Under the pieces are notes generated by a model that was not told where the DNA came from, did no database searches, and saw only the letters and a program-made list of their open reading frames with translations. A program made the position numbers and the translations under genes. From Nevskia sp. (GTDB taxonomy: Bacteria > Pseudomonadota > Gammaproteobacteria > Nevskiales > Nevskiaceae), in NCBI GenBank assembly GCA_023229645.1, contig JALNYU010000018.1, positions 1-64,000 of the forward strand: 64,000 bases of DNA, read 5' to 3'. Each line of letters opens with the position of its first letter. Positions within the stretch are counted from its first letter, which is position 1. Positions 52,370-61,307 of this stretch are shown piece by piece.

Positions 52370-52518
52370 AGGCCGCAGGCTGATCGGGCTAGACGAAGCA
52401 ATTCAGACGACTCGCGGTAATAAACATAAGGATCCTCCATGAGCCCAACGGCTACCGGCTGGATCGGCTAAAATCTTCGACCGTTTAAGCTCGGGCGCTT
52501 TGCGTCGAGGATGGGATT

Positions 52519-53616
52519 GTGTCAGCCGTACTTAAAATTGATCAGTTCGATCTGTTGGATGACGCGTCTTGCGATGCGAGAATCAACGCCGCAAAGCGCA
52601 TACTCGGCGGCCGTTTAGCTATTCTCGGACACCATTATCAGCGCGATGAAGTGTTCAAGCATGCGGATTATTCGGGCGATTCTCTGAAGCTGTCGCAACT
52701 TGCAGCGCAGACGGATGCGGAATACATCGTCTTCTGCGGCGTCCATTTTATGGCTGAAGTTGCTGACATCCTGACTTTTGGCCGCCGTTCGGTAATTCTG
52801 CCGGACTTGGCCGCAGGGTGTTCGATGGCCGATATGGCCAATCTGGTCAAAGTTAGAAAGTGCTGGAGTGAACTTTCAGAACTACTTGATCCTGATGAAA
52901 AAGTAACGCCCGTTACTTACATTAATTCTGCCGCCGATCTGAAAGGTTTTTGCGGCGAGCACGGCGGCATTGTCTGCACTAGCTCGAACGCGCGAGCGGT
53001 TCTTGAGTGGTCGTTTGGTCGCCGAGAAAAAGTTCTTTTCTTTCCTGATCAGCATCTTGGGCGTAATACTGGTCTCAGGATGGGCATTCCGCTGGAACAG
53101 ATGGTGACCTGGGATTTCGCCAAGCCACAGGGCGGCTTAACCGTTGATGAAATCCGCGACGCAAAAATCATCTTGTGGAAAGGCTTTTGTTCGGTGCACC
53201 AAATGTTCCATCCCGCGCATATCGAGAAATTCCGGCGCGAAGTGCCACAAGGCCTGGTGATTAGCCACCCGGAAAATTCCTACGAGGTTTGCCAAGCCTC
53301 GGACTACGTCGGATCGACCGAATACATCCTGCGCACAGTTCGCGCGGCGGCGCCCGGTAGTCATTGGCTAGTCGGTACAGAATTGAATTTAGTTAATCGC
53401 TTACGCGATGAAGTTAAAGCGAAAGGCGTGACAGTTCAGTTCATGTCGCCGATGGTTTGTATGTGTTCGACGATGTTCCGTACCGATCCTCAGCATCTGG
53501 CGTGGGTATTGGAAAACCTCGTTGCTGGCAATGTCGTGAATCAAATCCGTGTGCCTGAGGCGATCGCGAAGCCGGCGCGTTTGGCGTTGGATCTGATGCT
53601 TGAAGTGGTCGATTGA
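52519..53616 (+). CDS. nadA: Quinolinate synthase
   Basis: NadA condenses iminoaspartate and dihydroxyacetone phosphate into quinolinate for NAD synthesis, using a 4Fe-4S cluster. The 365-residue chain starts with GTG at 52519. It shows the substrate-binding ILGHHYQRDEVFKHADYSGD, FCGVHFMAE, PDLAAGCSMADM with Cys101, a second Cys in GGIVCTSSNA and a third group in PMVCMCSTMFR. These can give the three cluster ligands. The C-terminal FRTDPQHLAWVLENL is typical. About 150 bases separate it from the lipoprotein gene. GlyA follows on the same strand. Confidence 0.94.
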   Translation: MSAVLKIDQFDLLDDASCDARINAAKRILGGRLAILGHHYQRDEVFKHADYSGDSLKLSQLAAQTDAEYIVFCGVHFMAEVADILTFGRRSVILPDLAAGCSMADMANLVKVRKCWSELSELLDPDEKVTPVTYINSAADLKGFCGEHGGIVCTSSNARAVLEWSFGRREKVLFFPDQHLGRNTGLRMGIPLEQMVTWDFAKPQGGLTVDEIRDAKIILWKGFCSVHQMFHPAHIEKFRREVPQGLVISHPENSYEVCQASDYVGSTEYILRTVRAAAPGSHWLVGTELNLVNRLRDEVKAKGVTVQFMSPMVCMCSTMFRTDPQHLAWVLENLVAGNVVNQIRVPEAIAKPARLALDLMLEVVD

Positions 53617-53683
53617 AATACATCCGATCGAAATAGTGTTTGAGCACGTCTTATTTCGTCGCAATTTTGACTCTGGAACCCGC

Positions 53684-54970
53684 ATGTTTACTTCTCCGAT
53701 ACCCGTTTCTCAGGCTGATCCCGAAATTTTCGCCGTATTGGAAGCCGAAGCCGGTCGTCAGGAAGCGCACATCGAGCTGATCGCGTCCGAGAACTATGCG
53801 AGCCCTGCGGTGATGCAGGTGCAGGGCAGCTTACTGACCAATAAGTACGCAGAGGGCTATCCAGGCAAACGCTATTACGGCGGCTGCGAGTTCGTTGATA
53901 TTGCTGAGCAATTGGCGATTGATCGGGTAAAGCAGTTATTCGGTTGCGACTACGCCAATGTCCAACCGCATTCTGGCGCGCAGGCCAATGCCGCGATTTT
54001 CCTGGCGTTGGTGAACCCGGGCGATACCGTCATGGGTATGAATCTCGCGCAGGGCGGGCATTTAACGCACGGTCATCCGGCGAACTTTTCCGGTAAGCAC
54101 TACAAAATCGTGCCATATGGCTTGGATCCGGCGACGGGCTTGATCGACTACGACGAAATGGAGCGGATCGCGTTAGACGCGAAACCAAAATTGTTGATTG
54201 GCGGTTTTTCGGCCTATTCGCGAGTCAAAGATTGGCGCCGGATGCGCGAGATTGCCGATAAAGTCGGCGCGTATTTTTGGGTCGATATGGCGCACGTCGC
54301 TGGGCTGATCGCGGCAGGGGAATACCCGAGCCCGCTGCCCCACGCGCATGTTGTTACCAGCACCACGCATAAGACGCTGCGCGGTCCGCGCGGCGGCATT
54401 ATCTTGGCCCAGGGTCAAAGTGAAGAGTTTTACAAGAAGCTGAATTCAGCAGTGTTTCCAGGTATTCAAGGCGGGCCGTTGATGCATGTCATCGCTGCGA
54501 AAGCCGTTGCCTTCCGCGAGGCGTTACAGCCTGAGTTCAAGCGTTATCAGCAACAAGTCGTCGCCAATGCACGGGCAATGGCGCAAGTATTAGTTGACCG
54601 CGGCTATAAGGTGGTTTCGGGTGGAACCGATAACCACTTGTTCTTGCTTGATCTAATTGCCAAGAATGTCACTGGCAAAGACGCGGAAGCGGTGCTGGGC
54701 CAGGCGCATATCACGGCCAATAAGAATTCAGTTCCGAACGACCCGAAGTCGGCGTTCGTAACCTCGGGTCTGCGTCTGGGCTCGCCGGCGAGTACAACGC
54801 GTGGGTTCAAAGAGTCGGAGATGGCGCAGGTCGCGGGCTGGATTGCTGACCTAGTTGATGCGATGGCGGCAGGCGTAGCCATTGAGCCGGTCATCGCCCA
54901 TGTGCGCAGCCAAGTCGAAGCGCTTTGTGGTCGGTTTCCGGTTTATAGCGCCGCTAAGAAGGCGGCGTGA
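53684..54970 (+). CDS. glyA: Serine hydroxymethyltransferase
   Basis: PLP enzyme of 428 residues that interconverts serine and glycine while loading tetrahydrofolate with a one-carbon unit. The ATG at 53684 has GGAA upstream; the frame runs back to 53600 into nadA's end but without family residues. Landmarks are HIELIASENYASPAVMQVQG, NKYAEGYPGKRYYGGCE, the PLP-stacking PHSGAQANAAIFLAL, the ADAHVAGL-type VDMAHVAGLIAAGEYPSP and the Schiff-base Lys in TSTTHKTLRGPRGG. It is the head of the gene run that continues with nrdR and the riboflavin genes. Confidence 0.95.
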   Translation: MFTSPIPVSQADPEIFAVLEAEAGRQEAHIELIASENYASPAVMQVQGSLLTNKYAEGYPGKRYYGGCEFVDIAEQLAIDRVKQLFGCDYANVQPHSGAQANAAIFLALVNPGDTVMGMNLAQGGHLTHGHPANFSGKHYKIVPYGLDPATGLIDYDEMERIALDAKPKLLIGGFSAYSRVKDWRRMREIADKVGAYFWVDMAHVAGLIAAGEYPSPLPHAHVVTSTTHKTLRGPRGGIILAQGQSEEFYKKLNSAVFPGIQGGPLMHVIAAKAVAFREALQPEFKRYQQQVVANARAMAQVLVDRGYKVVSGGTDNHLFLLDLIAKNVTGKDAEAVLGQAHITANKNSVPNDPKSAFVTSGLRLGSPASTTRGFKESEMAQVAGWIADLVDAMAAGVAIEPVIAHVRSQVEALCGRFPVYSAAKKAA

Positions 54971-55068
54971 AGCGGCTATTTACGATCGTGCGTGTCGTGC
55001 CGGACTGCGTTGCGCAGGCCAGCAGCGCGGGCGCTGCGGCGCCGACAATGACGGTTCGAGACTAGGCG

Positions 55069-55626
55069 ATGCAATGCCCATTCTGTAAAGCGCCGGATAC
55101 CCGTGTCATCGATTCTCGACTGTTCGAGGATGGCACGCAGGTGCGGCGGCGGCGCGAATGCACACGTTGCGACAATCGCTTTACGACCTACGAACGCGCG
55201 CAGTTGACGATGCCGTATGTGCTCAAACGCAGCGGCACGTTGGAACCTTTTGACGAAGACAAACTACGGCGCGGCATTGAGCACGCGCTGTTTAAGCGAG
55301 CGGTGACGCCCGAGCGCGTTGACCACGCGATCGAGAACGTCAAACGGCAACTGCGGGCGACAGGCGAGCGAGAAGTCGAGTCGCGGCGGATCGGCGAATG
55401 GGTGATGGACGAGCTACGCGATCTTGATCATGTCGCATACGTTCGCTTTGCATCAATCTATCGCAGCTTCGAAGACGTTAACGCCTTTCGCGAAGAAATT
55501 GCCCGTCTGGAGCAGCTTCCGACCGCGGAGGCACGGCGCAGCCAGCTGTCATTAATTGTTGGCGAAACCGCGCCGGCGCCGACGAAGCCGCCGCGCAAGC
55601 CGCGGCCGGATCGGCAGGGCAGTTGA
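55069..55626 (+). CDS. nrdR: Ribonucleotide reductase transcriptional repressor
   Basis: NrdR senses ATP/dATP and represses ribonucleotide reductase genes by binding NrdR boxes. In 185 residues it has a zinc ribbon (Cys3, Cys6, Cys31, Cys34) in MQCPFCKAPDT and RRECTRCDNRFTTYERA. An ATP-cone follows (about 46-140: LKRSGTLEPFDEDKLRRGIEHAL and VAYVRFASIYRSFEDVNAF). A Pro/Lys/Arg-rich tail ends the chain. The usual position between glyA and ribD is kept. No NrdR box is visible nearby, and no nrd gene lies in the window. Confidence 0.95.
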   Translation: MQCPFCKAPDTRVIDSRLFEDGTQVRRRRECTRCDNRFTTYERAQLTMPYVLKRSGTLEPFDEDKLRRGIEHALFKRAVTPERVDHAIENVKRQLRATGEREVESRRIGEWVMDELRDLDHVAYVRFASIYRSFEDVNAFREEIARLEQLPTAEARRSQLSLIVGETAPAPTKPPRKPRPDRQGS

Positions 55627-55696
55627 CGTTGGAATTACGCGTGCGCCCGCAATCGGGCCGTCGGTGTTGCGATCGCGCAGTCGCGAGTCGGCGCTG

Positions 55697-56782
55697 ATGA
55701 ATACCCCTGAAACCTCTATGGCACGCGCGCTGGCGTTAGCCGCGCGTGGCGCTGCCAGTACCCAGCCGAACCCACGCGTAGGCTGCGTCATCGTTTGCAA
55801 CGGCGAGATCGTCGGCGAGGGCTGGCATCAGCGTGCCGGTGAACCGCACGCAGAAGTATTTGCTTTGCGCGAAGCCGGTGAGCGCGCGCGCGGTGCCGAA
55901 GCATTTGTCACGCTGGAGCCCTGCGCCCATTTCGGTCGGACGCCGCCGTGCGCCGACGCTTTGATCGCAGCGGGTTTACGCAAAGTCTGGATCGCGACCG
56001 TCGATCCGTTCCCGCAGGTCGCAGGTCGCGGCATCGAAAAACTACGGGCTGCGGGCATTGAAGTCGAATTCGGCTTGCTGAACGAGGCGGCGCGGCGATT
56101 GAACCGCGGCTTCTTATCGCGCATCGAACGTGGCCGCCCCTTCGTTACGCTGAAGCTGGCGATGAGCCTGGATGGGCGCACGGCGATGGCCTCCGGTGAA
56201 AGCCGCTGGATTACCGGCGCCGCAGCGCGTGAAGACGTGCATCGGCTCCGCGCCGAAGCCGGGGCGGTGCTGACCAGCAGCGCGACCGTCTTGGCGGACG
56301 ACCCCGAACTTACGGTGCGCCTGCCCGGCGAATGGCGCCAGCCGGATCGAATTGTCCTTGATCGCCACGGCCGTGTGCCTGCCGCAGCCAAAATCTGGCG
56401 CCCCGGCGCACGGCGCTTTGCGGTGGTATCGGCCGCAGGCGAGTGTGGCCGGTACGACGCCGACGTCGTCACGATCCCGATTGCGGATGCACCCGGTGGT
56501 GCGCCGTTGGCGGCGATGTTCACCGCGCTAGGCGGGCACGCTATTAACGAAGTGCTGGTCGAATGCGGGCCAACGCTGGCCGGCGCATTGCTATTGGCCG
56601 GGCAGGTGGATGCGCTAGTGGTCTACGTCGCGCCGAAATTGCTCGGTGACGCGGCGCGGCCGCTAGCGTTGCTGCCGGGGCTAAACCATTTGGCCGACCA
56701 TATCGCCGTTTCATTCGAGAACGTCGAAAAGCTCGGCGACGACTTAAAAATTGGCGCTCGCGTCGCGAGCAGGGGAGTTTGA
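55697..56782 (+). CDS. ribD: Riboflavin biosynthesis deaminase/reductase
   Basis: Bifunctional enzyme of 361 residues that deaminates and then reduces the pyrimidine intermediate of riboflavin synthesis. The ATG at 55697 gives the normal length; the frame goes back to 55556 inside nrdR but that part is basic, repetitive and unlike the family. The deaminase domain has its zinc site His51-Ala-Glu53 with Cys76 (EPCAHFG) and Cys85 (TPPCADAL). The reductase domain starts near PFVTLKLAMSLDGRTAMASG and includes VLVECGPTLAGALL. ribE begins one base after its stop. Confidence 0.95.
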   Translation: MNTPETSMARALALAARGAASTQPNPRVGCVIVCNGEIVGEGWHQRAGEPHAEVFALREAGERARGAEAFVTLEPCAHFGRTPPCADALIAAGLRKVWIATVDPFPQVAGRGIEKLRAAGIEVEFGLLNEAARRLNRGFLSRIERGRPFVTLKLAMSLDGRTAMASGESRWITGAAAREDVHRLRAEAGAVLTSSATVLADDPELTVRLPGEWRQPDRIVLDRHGRVPAAAKIWRPGARRFAVVSAAGECGRYDADVVTIPIADAPGGAPLAAMFTALGGHAINEVLVECGPTLAGALLLAGQVDALVVYVAPKLLGDAARPLALLPGLNHLADHIAVSFENVEKLGDDLKIGARVASRGV

Positions 56783-56783
56783 G

Positions 56784-57386
56784 ATGTTTACCGGGATAGT
56801 CGAAGCCCAAGGGCGGCTGTTGACGGTCGAAAATGTTGGCGGCGATCGCCGGCTAACGATCGCGACCGACGGCGCCTACCTCGACGGCGTACAGCTCGGC
56901 GATAGCATTGCGGTAAACGGCGTTTGCTTAACCGCTGTCGCATTACCGCCGCAAGGTTTTGTCGCCGATGTTTCGGTTGAGACTTTAAACGCGACGACCG
57001 CCGCCGATTGGCAACTCGGGATGGTTGTAAATTTGGAGCGCGCGTTAACGGCGACCAAGCCGCTGGGCGGCCACATGATGTCGGGCCACGTCGACGGCGT
57101 CGGCCATTTGCTCGAAAAGCACGAGGACGCGCGTTCCTTGCGTCTGACCTTTGAAGCGCCCGTCGCACTGGCGCGCTATATCGCCCGCAAAGGCTCAATC
57201 GCGATTGACGGGGTAAGCTTGACGGTTAATGCCGTTACCGATGCCCGTTTCGAATTGAATATCGTGCCGCATACTTGGCAAAACACGACGCTGGGCACCT
57301 TGGTGGCCGGCGCAGCTGTAAATCTAGAAGTGGATCTAATCGCCCGTTATCTTGAGCGTTTGCTCGAAGCGAGAGAATTGAAATGA
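56784..57386 (+). CDS. ribE: Riboflavin synthase alpha subunit
   Basis: Riboflavin synthase of 200 residues that dismutates two lumazine molecules into riboflavin. It has two related beta-barrel domains. The first starts MFTGIVEAQGRLLTV and contains LGDSIAVNGVCLTAV. The second carries GGHMMSGHVDGVGHLL and GSIAIDGVSLTVNAV. The ATG at 56784 has GGGAG upstream and lies one base after ribD's stop; the frame extending to 56751 is rejected. Its stop overlaps the ribB start by ATGA. Confidence 0.95.
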   Translation: MFTGIVEAQGRLLTVENVGGDRRLTIATDGAYLDGVQLGDSIAVNGVCLTAVALPPQGFVADVSVETLNATTAADWQLGMVVNLERALTATKPLGGHMMSGHVDGVGHLLEKHEDARSLRLTFEAPVALARYIARKGSIAIDGVSLTVNAVTDARFELNIVPHTWQNTTLGTLVAGAAVNLEVDLIARYLERLLEARELK

Positions 57387-58540
57387 ATAGCAAAGTGACA
57401 GCGCTGGACGCGGCGCGAGAACGCCGTTTGGATAGCATCGAAGACATTGTTGCCGACATTAAAGCGGGCCGCATGGTCATCATGATGGACGACGAAGATC
57501 GCGAAAACGAAGGCGATCTGATCATGGCGGCGGAATACGCCACGCCGGAAGCGGTAGCGTTCATCATTCGTCATTCCAGCGGCATCATTTGTATGCCGAT
57601 GATCCGCGAGCGGCTTGAAGAATTACGGCTGCCACTAATGGTGGCCGAGAACACTGAAAGCCACCGTACGGCGTTCACGATTTCCGTCGATTACCGCCAC
57701 GGTACCACGACCGGCATCTCGGCCTATGATCGCTCGGCAACGGTGCGGGCCTTGGCCGACCATGCCAGCAAGCCGGATGACTTCGCGCGCCCAGGCCACA
57801 TTTTTCCGCTGCGCTACACCGAGGGCGGCGTGCTGGCCCGGGCTGGCCATACCGAGGCGTCGATCGACTTGATTCGCCTCGCCGGCATGCCGGCAGAAGC
57901 GGCGATCATCTGCGAAATCGTTAACGACGACGGCACCATGAAGCGCGGCGCTGATCTGTTCGCGTTTGCCCGCGAGAACAATCTGAAGATCGGTACGATC
58001 GCCGATTTGATCCGCTACCGGCTTGCGAACGAACACAGCGTTGAGCGGTTAACTGAGCAGAAAGTCACGACGGAATTCGGCGAATTCCAGATGGTGGTTT
58101 ACGAAGACCGTAACGAAAAAGCGGTGCATCTGGCGCTGGTGAAGGGTGAGATCAAATCTGAAGTGCCGACGTTGGTGCGCGTTCACATCAGCAATACCTT
58201 GCAGGACACGCTCGGCGTGCAGAGCGAGGAATTCTCCTGGCCGCTACGCCGAGCGCTGAAACGCGTGGCTGATGAAGGTGCCGGCATTGTTGTGCTGTTG
58301 CGCCGTAGTGAGTCGCCGCGCGATCTGGTGCAAAGCATTTTGAATTTGCAGCAGCCGCATACACCGGCGCCGCCGGTTGCTGACGGCGAATTACGTGGCG
58401 AACTCCGTACCTACGGCGTTGGCGCGCAGATTTTGATCGATCTCGGCGTGCGCAAAATGCGCGTGCTGGCGACGCCACGGCGCTTAAATGCGCTGTCAGG
58501 TTTTGATCTTGAAGTTATTGAATACGTCCATTGCGATTGA
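57383..58540 (+). CDS. ribB: DHBP synthase with degenerate GTP cyclohydrolase II domain
   Basis: Protein of 385 residues. The N-terminal half is a complete 3,4-dihydroxy-2-butanone-4-phosphate synthase (DDEDRENEGDLIMAAE, SSGIICMPM, TTGISAYDRS, GHTEASIDLIRLA). It turns ribulose-5-phosphate into the four-carbon unit of riboflavin. The C-terminal part (about 215-385) has the GTP cyclohydrolase II outline (LVRVHISNTLQD, LRTYGVGAQILIDLGV) but lacks the zinc cysteine cluster and the GDVFGS-type loop of active RibA. It should therefore not open GTP, and a separate ribA is expected elsewhere. This RibBX-like form is known in several proteobacteria. Its stop is four bases before the preferred ribH start. 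Confidence 0.93.
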   Translation: MNSKVTALDAARERRLDSIEDIVADIKAGRMVIMMDDEDRENEGDLIMAAEYATPEAVAFIIRHSSGIICMPMIRERLEELRLPLMVAENTESHRTAFTISVDYRHGTTTGISAYDRSATVRALADHASKPDDFARPGHIFPLRYTEGGVLARAGHTEASIDLIRLAGMPAEAAIICEIVNDDGTMKRGADLFAFARENNLKIGTIADLIRYRLANEHSVERLTEQKVTTEFGEFQMVVYEDRNEKAVHLALVKGEIKSEVPTLVRVHISNTLQDTLGVQSEEFSWPLRRALKRVADEGAGIVVLLRRSESPRDLVQSILNLQQPHTPAPPVADGELRGELRTYGVGAQILIDLGVRKMRVLATPRRLNALSGFDLEVIEYVHCD

Positions 58541-58544
58541 GCGC

Positions 58545-59072
58545 GTGAAAAAAACTAACTCCAATAAGGCGGCTACGGTCGTCCATAAAAGTGGCTACGC
58601 CGCGCCCGCCAAAGCGAGCAAAGGCGAATTCAAAACCACCCGCATCGCGCTATTGGCGACGCGCTGGAACGTCGAAATCGTCGATGCCTTGCTGGCTGGC
58701 GCGCGCGCCTGTTTGAAGGACTGGGGCGTCGCCGAAAAGCATGTCGTGGAATTCCGTGCACCTGGCGCGTTCGAGTTACCGCTCGCTTTTGCGGCGTTAA
58801 TCGATTCCGGTGACTACGATGGGGTGGTTGTTCTCGGCGCGGTGATCCGCGGTGATACGCCGCATTTCGAATTCGTCGCTGGCGAGTGCTCGCGCGGCTT
58901 GCGCGAGCACTCGCAGAAACATCTAATGCCGCTGGGCTTCGGAGTGTTGACGGTCAATACCACTGAGCAGGCGTTAGAGCGTTGCGCACCGGGTAAAGAA
59001 AACAAGGGCTACGAAGCGGCTGCCGCGACGCTGGAAATGATTCGTCTGCTGGGGGATATCAATGACGACTGA
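58545..59072 (+). CDS. ribH: 6,7-dimethyl-8-ribityllumazine synthase
   Basis: Lumazine synthase of 175 residues that forms the direct precursor used by RibE. The start is put at GTG 58545, just after ribB's stop; the frame extends back to 58488 inside ribB. The first 35 residues are basic and Lys/Ala-rich, longer than in most homologues. The enzyme body has ALLATRWNVEIVDALLAGA, EFRAPGAFELPLAF, VVLGAVIRGDTPHFEFVAGE with the catalytic His, and GFGVLTVNTTEQALERC. The stop overlaps nusB by 11 bases. Confidence 0.94.
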   Translation: MKKTNSNKAATVVHKSGYAAPAKASKGEFKTTRIALLATRWNVEIVDALLAGARACLKDWGVAEKHVVEFRAPGAFELPLAFAALIDSGDYDGVVVLGAVIRGDTPHFEFVAGECSRGLREHSQKHLMPLGFGVLTVNTTEQALERCAPGKENKGYEAAAATLEMIRLLGDINDD

Positions 59073-59511
59073 AGGCATCAACCCAACCAGCCGACGCGGT
59101 TTGGCGCGGCGTTTAACGGTGCAGGCCTTGTATCAATGGCTGGTGAACGAGAGCTCGCCGGATACGTTGATCAAAGAATTCCGTGAGCAGGCCGACGGCC
59201 TCGGCCGCGCGGATCCGGAATATTTCAGCGAACTGCTTCGTGGCACCGTGCAGGAAGCGGCGCCGCTAACGACGGCAATCGTGCCGTATATCGACCGCCC
59301 GCTGAACCAGCTCGATCCGGTCGAATACGCGGTGTTGCTGATGGGGGCTTACGAGCTTAGCTATCGTCTTGATGTGCCGTGGCGGGTGGTCGTTAACGAG
59401 GCGGTCAATCTGACGAAAGTCTTCGGCGCCGAGGATGGTTATAAGTTTGTCAACGGCGTGCTCGACAAAATTGCCCACGACGTTCGAAAAGTCGAGATCG
59501 CCGCGAACTAA
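59062..59511 (+). CDS. nusB: Transcription antitermination factor NusB
   Basis: NusB of 149 residues binds the boxA RNA with NusE during rRNA transcription. The all-helical family pattern is present: SRRGLARRLTVQALYQWLVN, ILRGTVQ-like LLRGTVQEAAPLTTAIVPYI, LNQLDPVEYAVLLMGAYEL and VNEAVNLTKVFGAEDGYKFVNGVLDKIA. The ATG has GGGG upstream and overlaps the ribH end, coupling it to the riboflavin genes as in many gammaproteobacteria. Confidence 0.95.
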   Translation: MTTEGINPTSRRGLARRLTVQALYQWLVNESSPDTLIKEFREQADGLGRADPEYFSELLRGTVQEAAPLTTAIVPYIDRPLNQLDPVEYAVLLMGAYELSYRLDVPWRVVVNEAVNLTKVFGAEDGYKFVNGVLDKIAHDVRKVEIAAN

Positions 59512-59534
59512 AACGCGCTGCCGGGGCGACGTCA

Positions 59535-60506
59535 ATGGATGAATTCGCGCTGATCCGCCATTACTTCGGCGCGCTGACTGCGGCGCGCAGCGATGTTGTG
59601 CTCGGCATCGGCGACGACTGTGCGCTGCTGCGGCCAACGCCCGGCAGCGAACTGGCGGTGACGGCAGACACCTTGGTCGCGGGGCGGCATTTTCCAGTTG
59701 ATACCGCGCCGTTTGATATCGGCTGGAAGGCGCTGGCGGTGAATCTGTCTGACCTTGCCGCGATGGCAGCCTCGCCGCAGTGGTTTCTACTGGCGCTGAC
59801 GCTGCCGGCCGCCGATTCGGTCTGGCTTGCAGCTTTTGCTGCCGGCTTGCGCACGTTGGCGGATCAATTTGGCGTGGCGTTGATCGGTGGCGATACCACA
59901 CGCGGCCCGCTTTCGATCACGATCACAGCGTTCGGCAGCGCGCCGGCCGGTACGGCGCTCCGCCGTTCGGGCGCACGGCCTGGCGATCTGGTCTGTGTCA
60001 CCGGAACGTTGGGCGACGCGGCGCTGGGTTTGCAATTGCGCGGCGCCGTCGTGGTGCCCACGGAAGCGGATGACGATGAACGATTTCTGCAAGCGCGCCT
60101 GGATCGGCCCAGCCCACGGCTCCAAGGCGGCCTCGCGCTGCGCGGCTTGGCCAGCGCGGCGATTGATCTTTCCGATGGCTTAGCTGGCGATCTCGGTCAT
60201 ATCCTGACTGCTAGTGGCGTCGGCGCCGATCTCAACGCCGCGCTGCTGCCGATGTCGGCCGCCTTTGCACGCGTGCATGTACCGGCGCAGCGGCTGCAGT
60301 TGCAGGCGGCGGGTGGTGACGACTACGAGCTGTGTTGTTGTCTACCGCCGGCCCAGCTTGCGGCGGCGCAGACGCGGCTTGATCTGCCGTTAACGGTGAT
60401 CGGTGAGATCAACGCCAAACCGGGTTTACGCTGGCATGACACGCGTGCTGGCGCGCCTGCGCCGGTTTTGCATGGCTATCGGCATTTTTATGAAAACGAT
60501 GGCTAG
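59535..60506 (+). CDS. thiL: Thiamine-monophosphate kinase
   Basis: ThiL phosphorylates thiamine monophosphate to the active diphosphate. In 323 residues it shows the start MDEFALIRHYF, the metal-binding GIGDDCALLRPTPG, TVDTLV-type VTADTLVAGRHF and NLSDLAAMAASPQWFLLAL. It also has LIGGDTTRGPLSITITAFG and the second nucleotide loop AAIDLSDGLAGDLGHIL. GGGGCGAC precedes the ATG. The gene end overlaps the start of murI by up to 17 bases. Confidence 0.95.
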   Translation: MDEFALIRHYFGALTAARSDVVLGIGDDCALLRPTPGSELAVTADTLVAGRHFPVDTAPFDIGWKALAVNLSDLAAMAASPQWFLLALTLPAADSVWLAAFAAGLRTLADQFGVALIGGDTTRGPLSITITAFGSAPAGTALRRSGARPGDLVCVTGTLGDAALGLQLRGAVVVPTEADDDERFLQARLDRPSPRLQGGLALRGLASAAIDLSDGLAGDLGHILTASGVGADLNAALLPMSAAFARVHVPAQRLQLQAAGGDDYELCCCLPPAQLAAAQTRLDLPLTVIGEINAKPGLRWHDTRAGAPAPVLHGYRHFYENDG

Positions 60507-61296
60507 CAACGCGCCAATTGGTGTTTTCGATTCCGGGCTCGGCGGCCTTTCGGTACTGCGTGAGCTGGTACGCGCGCTGCCGCAGGAAAATTTCATCTAT
60601 GTCGCCGACAGTGGCCATTGCCCGTACGGCGGCAAAACGCAGGACGAGATCGTCGCACGTGCTTCGGCCATCACCGACTTTTTGCTCGCCAGTGATGCCA
60701 AGCTAATCGTCGTGGCGTGCAATACCGCGACCATCGCCGCGGTTGAATATCTGCGGGCGACGTATTCCGTTAGCTTCGTCGGCATGGAGCCGGCGGTAAA
60801 GCCCGCCGTTGCCGCGACGCGCAGCGGCATCATCGGTGTATTGGCAACCGGCGCGGCGCTGAAAGGCGAGAAGCTGCTGCGTTTGATCGATCGCCACGCC
60901 AGCGCGGTGACGGTCATAACGCAACCGTGCCCAGGTTTGGTCGAACAAGTCGAAATCGGCGATTTATCCGGCCCGGAAACGCGTCGCCTGCTGACAAACT
61001 ACACCCAGCCGCTGCTCACCGCTGGCGCCGATACGCTTGTCCTCGGTTGCACCCACTATCCGTTTTTACGCGACACGCTGGTGGATATCGTTGGCCCGGA
61101 TGTGCGCCTGCTCGATACCGGTGAAGCGGTCGCCCGGCGCGTCGAGACTTTACTGGCGCGGGAGTCTTTACAAACTTCGTCCGCGGCCTCAGGGCGGATC
61201 GACTGGTACACCAGCGGCGAACCCGCGACAATGGCCCTAGCCGGTGCCCGCTTGTGGGGTGCGCCGGTATCAGCCAGGACCGTGCCGCAAACGTGA
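60490..61296 (+). CDS. murI: Glutamate racemase
   Basis: MurI makes D-glutamate for peptidoglycan. The start is one of two in-frame ATGs, 60490 or 60499, both inside thiL's end; the longer frame from 60403 has no family match. Counting from 60499 (265 residues), the chain begins NAPIGVFDSGLGGLSVLREL. The two catalytic cysteines are Cys74 (VACNTATIA) and Cys184 (LGCTHYPFL). YVADSGHCPYGGK binds substrate. Its insertion between thiL and pgpA is uncommon, since those two are usually neighbours. Confidence 0.94.
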   Translation: MKTMASNAPIGVFDSGLGGLSVLRELVRALPQENFIYVADSGHCPYGGKTQDEIVARASAITDFLLASDAKLIVVACNTATIAAVEYLRATYSVSFVGMEPAVKPAVAATRSGIIGVLATGAALKGEKLLRLIDRHASAVTVITQPCPGLVEQVEIGDLSGPETRRLLTNYTQPLLTAGADTLVLGCTHYPFLRDTLVDIVGPDVRLLDTGEAVARRVETLLARESLQTSSAASGRIDWYTSGEPATMALAGARLWGAPVSARTVPQT

Positions 61297-61307
61297 GCAA
61301 CTCTCCC

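Noticed and set aside
55697..58544. FMN riboswitch controlling the rib genes
   Set aside because: The rib genes overlap or abut each other, leaving no room for the conserved RFN fold, and I saw none upstream of ribD, which starts just after nrdR.
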